Assembly: GCA_013368315.1 (NCBI GenBank) | Contig: JAACJM010000025.1 | Span: 124,001 to 188,000 of the forward strand | Reading direction: 5' to 3' | Length of the DNA: 64,000 bases | DNA from: Tetrapyrgos nigripes | Taxonomy: Eukaryota; Basidiomycota; Agaricomycetes; Agaricales; Campanellaceae | In this document: in pieces, positions 48,100 through 57,566 of the stretch | Layout: each line of letters begins with the position of its first letter | How positions within the stretch are numbered: position 1 is the first letter of the stretch | Translations under genes and position numbers: made by a program | The notes under the pieces: generated by a model | Databases searched by the model: none | Told to the model about the DNA's origin: nothing | Seen by the model: only the letters and a program-made list of their open reading frames with translations

Positions 48100-49611
48100 C
48101 GGCCCTTCTGAAGTACTATGCGAGTTGACTGTAGTATTGTAGATGCTCAACTCATCCCTTCGCGTAGCCTCTAGGGCTTCCATTCTTTCTCCTAACTGAC
48201 TATTTGACGTGGTAACCTTCGTCATAAAGCCATTCAGAGTCTCCATAAGATCATTAACAGAGTAATCCATTGGTTTAGCATATGCATCCTCATACTCTTC
48301 TTCCGTCATAAACATGACTGCCTTAGTGATGGCCACATCCCATCCACGAGCTTTGGCAATCCTCTCGACTTTCACAGCGTGAGACTCTCTATCATCTCCT
48401 AGTGGAGCAGGTGTACCATCTTTGAGGACAAACTTTCCAGTGTTAGAATCCTTGCGAATCCATTTCCTCATGTTGATGTACTCGTCCTGTATAGGACAAT
48501 CTTGAACACCATGCTCGGGGGACCCACAAAAATAACACTTAAAGTCTCTAGAACGAGGTTCGAAACGATGCCTGTCTTGATGATTACTGTTATACCCACC
48601 AGAGCCTATAGCTCTAGGGGTACTCCCTTGATTGTTCACGAGAGCCTTTGCTAAGCTAGCTAGAACTCCGCTAGACAAATGGGTATTCAGCTCCTTCAAG
48701 GTAGCTTCATTCTTGTCCATGGTTGCTAGAAGTCGACTACTTAATTCGTCTCCTTCTAGTTTGATACCTGTCCTATTGGCAGGATAAGTAATGGTTCGAG
48801 AGCTTTCTCCTACAGTCACTTTAGCACTTGGCTGCGACCAACTCAAAGGGTTCAGCGAAGCTCTTCCTCCTAATTGCTCAGGATTAGTAGCTCCCATGGT
48901 CAAGGGGTTCATTCCTAGACCAAATGCTGTGGCCAATTGAAAGCTCGCTGTATATATAGCCACTTCGTAAATGGTGTCTATAGGGTAAGGATCTTCAATC
49001 CTTCTCTTCTCGCTAGGTCTCGGCATAACGGTTCGCATGGACATTATGAACTCGTCCGCGAATGCCATCATGTAGAGGGCAACTGCTTCTGCATTCGAGA
49101 GAATGGGTTCATCACCCATAAGCTTGTTTGCCTCAAGCTTGAACTCACGAGTGAACTTTAGGACCTTCTCGCGTTGCCCTAATGGAATCAGTCGATACTT
49201 GTTCACTATGTCGCGAAGTCGTATCAGACTTCCTTTCCCATTATCTACGGACTCCGGATAGCAGTCTTTCAGCTTCTCGGTGAATTTCTCGTAGTCTCCT
49301 TTACATTCCACTGCCAAGTCATAGTGTAACTTCTTGGTTTTGTACTCCATGTACTTAACAGCAATGAGGATCTTTGTGTCAGCCTCCGTAACCTTTCTAT
49401 TCTGGAATAGTTCTTCCAGTTCGTCTAGGAACTTCATTAGGTCTGGCGCACGATCGACAGTAAAGTAAGGACCATCTTTTCACTTGGGCAGCTTATCGTC
49501 TTGTACTTGTCTCAAGACTTCATTAGTCACTTTGAAGTTCGGAATTGTCGTATTATTCAATCCAACTTCCTCCTCTCCTGCTGGTTCAGATTGAGCTCTT
49601 TGACCTGACAT
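48091..49611 (-). pseudogene. Gag of the large element
   Basis: The first ATG of the frame is at 49611 (MSGQRAQSEPAGEEE), although the frame is open upstream to about 49980 without an ATG. A TGA at 49482-49480 (K-TGA-K) interrupts it after 50 codons; relatives would have Arg or similar. The main part is a helical capsid-like region (LMGDEPILSNAEAVALYMMA) followed by a CCHC zinc knuckle CYFCGSPEHGVQDC near 48540-48500. The frame ends exactly at a G-GGA-AAC heptamer followed by UGA (48100-48091). Confidence 0.85.
48094..48100 (-). promoter_or_regulatory. Candidate -1 ribosomal frameshift site, gag to pro
   Basis: In the gag frame the codons read CCG GGA AAC UGA, giving the X-XXY-YYZ heptamer G GGA AAC directly before the stop. 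A -1 slip enters the pro frame exactly. From 17 nt downstream a two-part stem can form: GGGCCT with AGGCCC and ACAACGA with TCGTTGT. Confidence 0.75.
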
Positions 49612-50112
49612 GGTAGAGGGTGAATCTGGTTGAAGGAGTGCGAAATCTAAGTCTATCGAGGGTGATAACGAAGATAAACTTTCTTGTTCTTGTTCTTCTA
49701 CTTCTTGAAGGTTCGCAGACGTACTAGGTTCAGTAGCCTGACTTGGAACTGGTTCAAGAGATAAACTTTCAATAGAGCTGTTCGCTCGTCGTCTTCTGGA
49801 GACAAGCTGCGTTCGTGGAGGGTTCTTTGGATAAGGTTGAAAGATAGGTGAAGACGTAGCCGGTTCTGGTTCAGGAACTCGCTCTAGTCTTTGTACTGTC
49901 TTTCTTTTTGATGGATTCGTCCAATGGCCACTGTTAAGCTTATCTGTTGGGATAATCTTGCCGGATAACTACTTCGCGTAATCCAAAACGTAGCAGTAAT
50001 ACTTCGCGATCCAAAGTATCACCAAGGTGGTTGAAGCGCGTTGCTTCTTTTATAGTTCTTGAGCTTGTAAGCTTAAGTTATATGGATACCCCCTCGCAGT
50101 GGGCTCCAATAT

Positions 50113-51548
50113 AATAGGCTGGCTAGTGGATAATGCTAATAGCTTCGAAGATCGAAGCTAACAACACCAAAAACACACAAACACCAATCCTGCTATATAA
50201 TGCGAGGTGATCCAAAGTGGCAGAACACTCGTATAAATTGTGTAGCTTAAAGGTAAATGGCTCTAGAACCGATTGGGGAACAATAGGGGGTTCAACAATA
50301 ACAATGGTCACAATTGACAGTCTTCTTGACTTCGAGATAAACACAATAAGAGGCCAATTGCCTAGATCTTCAATAACACAATGAGGCCAATATGCCTAAG
50401 TTCAATAAACACAATATGGGGCCAATATGCCAATGCAATCACAACAATCTTTGTCTTAGGGTGAACTAATGTTCGAGTCTTTAAAGTTTTGGGTTTTTGT
50501 AGAAATTCCTATTGATATAAAGCTGGCCTGGGCAAGTGAGAGACCTAATCTTCTCTCGAGAGTTATCCAGAATCCGCAGCAATACACGCGAGTACTAATC
50601 TGCTTTTCTAGCTACGAGTACTTCGTCCTTTTATACTCTAGAGGTCCTAGAACTGTACAGTAGCTAATATTATTTAAAGTCCGCAATATTATATAGTGAA
50701 ACACGAGAGATTGAATGAAAGTAACTAAGGAGAGAGATACGCGAACAGTATTTACATGAATCGTCCAATCAGAATATGTACAGAGTCCTCGCGAGAGGGC
50801 CAGGGTATATGTAGCACATGCTAGCTTCTTGGTAATGGAGGTCTAGAGCGGTACTCGTACCGGTAACCTCATTGGGTATCACATGTGAACCTCTTCCAAT
50901 GCTCGCGAGCAGTCTTTCATAGGTTCCGATATCTCCATCCCTACTAGAGTCCTCTAGAGGGCCTCAGTAAGTCTCTAGATCCGTCGGAACTATCTTCTTT
51001 TGGTGTCTTTTAGGAGGGGTGAGGTAGATCTTGATCATTTGGCAGCATCACGACGATCTTAGCTTTAGCTTGAGTAGATCTAACCAGGTTCGCGAACTAT
51101 CGGAATGTCTCCAGGATACTTCGTGAAGGCACCTATCCGAGGTTTCTCCTTGTTATCATTCATCTCTTTTAGTCTTGTATCTTATCTTCTTGAGTCTATG
51201 TCACATTGGTAATCCCATGGATCGTGAATAGAGGTAACGCGTACTTATACTGCTCGCGAGGTGGCTACTTGTGAACAAGTGCCTTGGGTATGTACATATA
51301 AACGTATACGAGCAGTCTAGTACTCGAACATCGAACTTAGTAGCTTGAGGGACTTATGTACCATCCTCTCGAGGCTACTTATCCTTATTTCGTATCGCGC
51401 TCGCGAACGTTGCCTCTAGAATCACTTTAACTGATAGATTGGGCTCGCTTCAGTCCTTATTCCCTAGTAAACAGACACAATATATCCGTATACTTGATAT
51501 ATGTACGCTTTTTAACTCGTTCTAGTCGAGTTTTTGGCAGGTGTATCA
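50113..51548 (-). repeat. 5' LTR of the large element
   Basis: About 1.43 kb, beginning TGATACACCTGCC on the minus strand. It is followed within four bases by the primer-binding-site-like sequence starting TGGAGCCC. A 64-codon frame occurs in both LTR copies (35989-36183, 50469-50663) and is probably fortuitous. Confidence 0.9.
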
Positions 51549-53980
51549 CCGTTAACCCCTGACTTACGGATATCGCCCCAGTCAGATTCCTTATTTCCTG
51601 ATTTTATCCATGAACCCTCCTCATCACAATCTCTCCAGTTGGGGAGTATCACCTCATACCACTTCTCAAAATCCTCCAAGTACTTATTGATGTCCAAGTT
51701 GTGTGGTCCCCAAACCTCTGATTGGGCTCGCTGAATCCAGTCACCTACAACTACAGGGCGAAGTCTGGCAGCCGAGAGTTTTGTCTCCGCGTAGTTCTCA
51801 TCATACTCAAAGATGAGGTAACGGCGTAGTAATGTCACCCAAGCCAGCTCACCCACGAGGGTCCTGAGCATCCTGTGGGCTGAATGTAACCAAAGAGGTG
51901 CATGACGCTCTGGACATACTGGAGCTGATTGATCCTCAACACGGAGTTTGTCAATGTGGACATTGGGAATGGGGGGATTAGCTTGGGCCGTAGTATGTTC
52001 TTTTTCTACGAATAAAGTAAAAAAATGTTAGTACTTAATTTTTTAAGGACTGATGAAGTACTTACCATTAGCCGAGTTACCATTTCTCCTGTCTCTTCGA
52101 GTTGAATTACGTGGATTGATACAGTCGATGTGGACAGCTGTAGTATCTTCCTTGTCTGCACATGAAATAAATGTTAGTACTCAGAAATTCAAGCAGTGGT
52201 GAAAGCACTCACCGTCAACTGAATTTCCCTTGCCTTTTCCCTTACTGCCTTGAGTAGATTTACGTGGTTTCTTGCCAGGTTTTGTTGATGCTGTGTCGTC
52301 ATTGCTTACACGAGGGCGCTTTTGACCTATATCCCCTTCAGACCTAGACTCCGTGCTATCTTGGGTAATAGTGGGAATGGGAACAGTGATGGAACCTGGA
52401 GACATAGGGGTAGGTGTCCCACCCTGGGATGGAATAGGAGATGGCGGATTAGAAGGAGGTGGAGATATGGTGGCTGGATGATCAGGAGCAGATTTGGACT
52501 GAGGTGTAGATGTCGAGACTGGTTCCAAATACGGATCCGATGAGACGGGTTGAGAAACAGGTTGAGAAGTCGTTGTAGACGAGTTTGTGGAAGAAGGAGT
52601 TGATGTACTAGATTCAGTCGATGATGGTGTCCCTGGTTCAGCAGACTGTTTTGCAATGGTCCCATCATCGACATTGTAAACCTCCAAGTCGTGGTTCATC
52701 TGGACCAAGTTTTTCAGGGTTGCAGCATCCACAGTGTCTAGAGCTCGTGAGCAACATTTATGTTAGCATAGTTACATACAATTTGATAATAAATCTATAT
52801 TTACTGTAACACTGCTTAAGATAGTCACTGAATACAGGCAAGACCTTTGCCTTATACTCCGTGCGCATCATGGATCCAAATGTTCGGCTCTTCAAAGGCC
52901 CGATCGCTGTCTCCGAATGAATGCTAGATACACAAGATTTGTCAATTAGACATACACAGAGCTAATGACAACCTACCTGATAATATTCAGATGGCCTGCA
53001 TCTGCAGGTTCAGGTCCACCTGCAATCACAGTGATTTGAAAGCCTGTTGCTTCACTGCATGCAGCAACAATTGGGAGTAGAAATCCAGCTAGGTGATTGA
53101 TCGCCCTATGCAAGATCCTATTAGTTACAATCTAATCAACGTCAAAATATCAAAACAGGACACATACATTTGTCTGTCGAATGGCGAGTCAGATACGCCG
53201 GCCATAATTTCCTCATTGTACTTCTCAAGGGCTTTGGCATGTTCTTTCTTCACCCTCTCCTCCCACATCTTCTGATCCTCCACTGATAAGCAATCCCAGT
53301 GTTTTTTGAGTACATCGTGCCATGTATTGGCCAGAAACACCTTATCGTCAAGTCTCCCGACCTTCCTGTCACGCTATATTCCGAGTTGACTTTGTCAGGA
53401 TTGTGGCACCACCAGTACTTTGAAGCAGATTGTTTCTGAGGTTTGGCGAGGGAGTCACCTGTAACTGCATGAAGGACGCGATTGAAGACATCGTCAGTGG
53501 AACTGCTCTTGCCTTTTCCTTTGGTCTTGCTCTTGGAACAGTCAGGGTTGTCTTTGTTCTGCCAACGGTATTCTAACCAGCGCCCAATTTGCTGAGTCAG
53601 GTTCATGTTAGTGTGACTATGTGAGACGTCACATAAGGTACGAGAGCACTTACCCCTTTCAGTTTGTTCTCACAATCCTTAATTTTCTTCTCCTGCATTT
53701 TGAATTCCTGGCATTCGTTGTCGGCCATAGCTTCCAGATTGGGAGTGGAATGCGAATCATTGCCTATAGACGAGTTGTCGTTGTCATTTACTCCTGCCAG
53801 TTCTTTGTCTGTTGGCTCCCAAGTGTCCTCATATTTGGGAGGAAAACGGCGTAGAAAAGCGAGAATGATCTTGTCTTGCGTTTCCTTTGAGGAGTTGTTG
53901 AGGGATGCCTGAGTGTAAGCTCCTCTTTGGGACTCGAGGAATGCGAGTCGTTTGCCTTTAAATGAGCCCGGATTAGGCAT
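51549..53980 (-). pseudogene. Repetitive Agaricomycete gene starting MPNPGSFKG, HMG-like core, truncated by the LTR element
   Basis: I recognise this as a widespread multicopy Agaricomycete family of unknown function. Its parts appear in order: MPNPGSFKGKRLAFLESQRG at 53980; a segment QIGRWLEYRWQNKD; an HMG-box-like helix (LSVEDQKMWEERVKKEHAKA, near 53290); a conserved core with IAGGPEPADAGHLNIISIHS in broken exons near 52950-53090; a long Ser/Thr/Pro linker (52732-52230); and a C-terminal part WGPHNLDINKYLEDFEKWYE ending SGVN at the LTR. A frameshift occurs near 53368-53374 (before the DRKVGRLDDK segment). The 5' LTR of the large element cuts the gene at 51549, so the C-terminus is lost. Such genes often accompany transposon-rich regions; a role in transposition is speculation. 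Confidence 0.65.
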
Positions 53981-54010
53981 ATACAGAGATATCAGAAAGC
54001 GAAAGCTCAA

Positions 54011-54592
54011 AGGGTAAAGGAGGAAAATTGGGCAAGAATCAATGAGTGCACAGTAATTGGACGGTTTTTATTGTGATCCTTAGTCTGTTTAATCTGACCT
54101 TAAACCCAGATCGCTTTAGCAATGTAATCTTGTTGGAGTCTTTTTTTTTTGGGAGGTTCACAAGCCACTATCAGAAATTCCTCCATTACCCCCTCCATTT
54201 TGTTACAGGCAACTACACTCATGTATAATTATCTACTTACAGGATAATACATCTCTCAGTCTTTTTGTTGATTATAGAAAAATAGTAAACCTCAAAACAC
54301 GCAACGCACAGATTTATGTATCTCTACCCAGTTGCCACAGTTGTATGACCCTGTCTTTGTCACAACTGCAAGGGCCATAGGCCAGAGTATATAGTCGTTT
54401 GGAAAACGATTCAATTCGCGTTTTCGATCAGCCACAGCCCAAACGGTCAGAAGATTCCAATTGGTCAGAAGATTTAGCCACAGTTGCCACACCCCTAATT
54501 ATCCATAATCCCAATTGGTCAGAAGAATCGAAAAGGTCATGACATTCCAGCCAAGATGTATCCTGTCAGAGATTGACAGCAACGTGTATTAA
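54011..54592. other. Intergenic with short repeats
   Basis: No gene. A poly-T run lies near 54140-54150. CCAATTGGTCAGAAGA occurs twice (about 54458 and 54511) and CAGTTGCCACA twice (about 54330 and 54481). Confidence 0.5.
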
Positions 54593-55552
54593 TTAAACTA
54601 ACTGTGAGGCTACATATTTTGACTGCTCAAATGCCTTGATCTGGTCCATCTCCTCCAGTTCTGAAACGCCAAATTCATCATTAAAATGCTGGGAGTACTC
54701 GTCATCAGTCTCGGAGTCCAAATCATGAATGTGGATAAGGGTGCGAGTGGAACGAGGTGTAACAGGTGCCGAAGGAGGACCTGAACTGCAGGAAGATGTG
54801 GCAGGGGCCAGAGCAGGGAAAGGGATAGGCAAACCTGAATCCGAAAACACATCCCCGCCCTGGCTGGACTCAACTATGAGAGAATCCCCAGCCCACACAG
54901 CAGTCTGACGCATGATGGGGCAAGGGGGAGCAGTGACCAAACGCTCTAGCACCTTTGGATGCAATTTCTCATTGTTGAGACACTTACTCCACCACTTGAT
55001 GGCTATGGCAAGCGATGGACATTTCTTGTACATCGGTCCAAAAACGTAGCTCACAAAGTGTTGTGTTTTTTTCCTGCTCTAGAGAATAAGATATTGTTTC
55101 ATTTTTATTAAGATCAAACATACCATGAGACAAAGATTCCAACATGCCAGCCTCATGTAACGACAAACACGGGAATATTCTCTTCATCGTTTGGCCAACT
55201 TGAGACCAGATCAAAGACGGAGGGAACCTTACACCAGGCCCAATACATAGCGATACTGCTGAGAACGACATCAAATGTGATACAAACCAGAAACCATTTT
55301 GCCAACGTACCTAGTGTTCTGTCCGTCTTTCTTTTTTGGTGGGTCTGAGCCACAGAGAGGTGCCTGACTACGTAGTGCGGGTGGCTTTTTGTCTCTGCAT
55401 TCATGTTTCCCTATCTCTGGTTCTTCGTCTGAGTCCCAGAGAGGGAGTGTTACGGGTTTATGTGGTGATGGGTCGTCATCTGAGTCCCAGAGAGGCAGTG
55501 GTACAGCTTTATGTGATGCTGAGTTCCTTGGTACAGGTTCGGGTTTATCCAT
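54593..55552 (-). pseudogene. Repetitive Agaricomycete protein with duplicated LPLWDSD motif
   Basis: The start at 55552 (MDKPEPVPRNSASHKAVPL) is followed by two copies of a 15-residue unit containing LPLWDSD[DE][DE]P, visible as a 45-bp DNA duplication. After an intron come YSRVCRYMRLACWNLCLM, VSYVFGPMYKKCPSLAIAIK and APPCPIMRQTAVWAGDSLIV, then an acidic Ser-rich tail to a stop at 54593. The segment before YSRVC contains a TGA that reads as Arg in context. The pattern matches an uncharacterised multicopy mushroom family; function unknown. Confidence 0.5.
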
Positions 55553-55997
55553 AGACGATGTAGTAACAACTAGCCCTACAATAATCTGCCAGAATTCATA
55601 GTGAATGTAAAATAAACTTACGAGCTCCTGGTTTCAAATGAACGTATTGGACTGTCCATGGAGAGACCATGGAATTCAATGAGAACAATGATGCTGATGA
55701 AGAGAGAGGAACATACCAGTGTCTTCTTTGTTGATGTTGGTCATGTTGCAAATGATACAACATATGATACGACGTGAAAAGACGTCAAGTCCAACGAATA
55801 TCACACGCCTGTAGAGTGGCGGTCCGAGAAGTACTGAGTACGGCAGGTGAAATGAAGGCGTAATGGCAAGTAAAAGCCGGCAGTTCACCGGCATTTTGAG
55901 TCCTCGTTCAGAGGCAGAATGGATGAGCTCTTGTGTATCGTCTACACAAGTTATAGCTTAGTTAATTAAGGAGTAGCTAGTTATATCCAGTAACAAT
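55553..55997. other. No supported gene
   Basis: A minus-strand frame at 55676-55894 is open but unrecognised. It may be an extra exon of the flanking gene or noise. Confidence 0.35.
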
Positions 55998-56893
55998 GCT
56001 CCCCCGAGGAATTTGTGATGTTAAACAAGCTATTGAAAAAGTCAGAAGAACTGAGGGTGGTAAAGGAGTCATCAATTACTTTAACTACAACCTATCTACA
56101 TCTTTCATGCCTTGACAAAAACTATACCACACCAAAAGCGAAATTCTTCTCGCCAACAGAAGCAAGAGTGCTAGACACTATAAAAAGTATGTATCTCTCT
56201 ATTTCAGGCTGGGACATCCTAAATATATGCTATCTCTCTTCTTTAGACATGCGGATCGCATCAAGAAAGAATGACGGGAGCAGTACCAAAAGCAGCATTG
56301 CGTAGAAGAAGCCAAAAGGTATATTTATTGTAATTCACACTTGGGTACTACTTTATCTAGGTCTTACACAGTCAAAAGGTTCGTCTGGAGCGGGTGGAAA
56401 GGAGAGAGAACCAGGTGAAGGACAGGGGTAATGAGCAACGTCAATCTTGGTGTGTTGCCCTTTGTTTTCCTTCTTTCCCTCCCTCAACTAATTCTTATTC
56501 TTTAGAATTTATATAAAAGGTATTGTCAGAAGGGCTCGCATGCATTACGAACATTTCATTGACACACACATCAAGCCGTCTCCTCATGCATACTTCCAGT
56601 CACTCTATACCCATGTCCTCAATAATATACAACACAGCTCAATGGATATTCCTGCACTCCACAACGCTACATCTGCTCTCAACGAGATCATCTCGCTACT
56701 ACAGACCCAGAGTAACGAGATTTTGGGGGAAGTAGGATACACTTCAGAGTATAAGGAGGTTGATCGGCTTACACAGGACTTATTGAGGTTATTGAGAAGC
56801 GTGGAGGATATTGGTTGTTCTGCGATGCTCGGCAAGCAGGAACTAGTCTCCTTACACACTTGGGGTCGTCTACACTACCAGCTCGATGTATAA
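55998..56893 (+). pseudogene. Coiled-coil protein, unknown, with TGA codons
   Basis: Start MLPRGICDVKQAIEKVRRTE at 55998. Later exons give a coiled coil (VRLERVERRENQVKDRGNEQ, about 56385-56445) and a C-terminal helical part (ALNEIISLLQTQSNEILGEV, SEYKEVDRLTQDLLRLLRSV) ending at 56893. TGA interrupts at FMP-TGA-QKLYH (about 56113), at KKE-TGA-REQYQ, and possibly at a splice junction, each consistent with lost CGA. It converges with the next gene, their ends 85 bp apart. Confidence 0.5.
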
Positions 56894-56977
56894 CACTGTA
56901 CAAATGCATATGATCATATTTTTGTACACAAAATAGTTCATGCATGGCAAGATAGACAGAATCTATAAGTAATTGTT

Positions 56978-57387
56978 CTATGTAGTAGTGTCATCCTTTT
57001 TATCAGCTGTATCTGCACTAGCGAGATACTTAAAGAGAGGTCTGACTCGTTCTTCAAGTGAACTGTAGGGAAAAGTACATAAGTAGCCATGGGCAAGAGC
57101 AAAAAGCCAGCGCAAGCGTACCTATCTTCCTTACCGTCCCTTTCCAAGGCAATCTTTTTGGCAATACTTTCTTCTGCATCATCGGAGTATAACAAATCTT
57201 GTAGTCCCCCAGGCACCTGCATTCCAGCAGATTTGAAATATTCTTTAATAAGTCGAGCATCCTCACTCGCATCAAGTTCCACCGCCAATCTAGCCCGTTC
57301 CTCATCTACTCCCCTCTGCTCTACTCCCCTCTGCTTTTCAGTCTTCTTCACTTGATACTGCTCCTCTGCCAATGTGCCGGAAGACAT
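56978..57387 (-). CDS. Small unknown protein (116 residues), convergent partner
   Basis: Two exons (57387-57122 and 57062-56978) join in phase. The product starts MSSGTLAEEQYQVKKTEKQR, is rich in Glu, Arg and Lys and is likely helical (DEERARLAVELDASEDARLI), and ends KKDDTTT. There is no recognised domain. Unlike its neighbours it has no internal stop. It may be a cargo gene of the KDZ transposon or an ordinary host gene. Confidence 0.5.
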
Positions 57388-57566
57388 GGAATGGTTGATG
57401 GATGGTATTTAGATTTGAGAGGAAGTCAAAGTGTAAATTGATGTGAGGCGTTGAAACGTCGAGATTTTTGTTGAAGTATAATTGAAACGTTGAATGAAAA
57501 TCAACGTAACGTTGAGGTTTTGACGTCTACATGAGGCATTGAAACGTTAAAATTTTTGAAGTCAAC

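Larger units (their letters stand above)
35634..51548 (-). mobile_element. 15.9-kb LTR retroelement with two antisense accessory genes
   Basis: Two long direct repeats (35634-37066 and 50113-51548) bracket an internal region holding, on the minus strand, a primer-binding-site-like TGGAGCCCACTGCGAGGG (50108-50091), gag, pro, RT, RNase H and integrase. A polypurine tract TTGGGGGGAGA adjoins the 3' LTR at 37067. The 5.8 kb between integrase and the 3' LTR carries two plus-strand genes. Domain order PR-RT-RH-IN is that of Ty3/gypsy, but no chromodomain is seen. A 4-5 bp target duplication is ambiguous (CGTT on both sides, one base offset). The hexamer TCGCGA is strongly over-represented throughout, including the LTRs. 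Gag-pol carries five in-frame TGA codons, so this copy is not autonomous. Confidence 0.9.
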
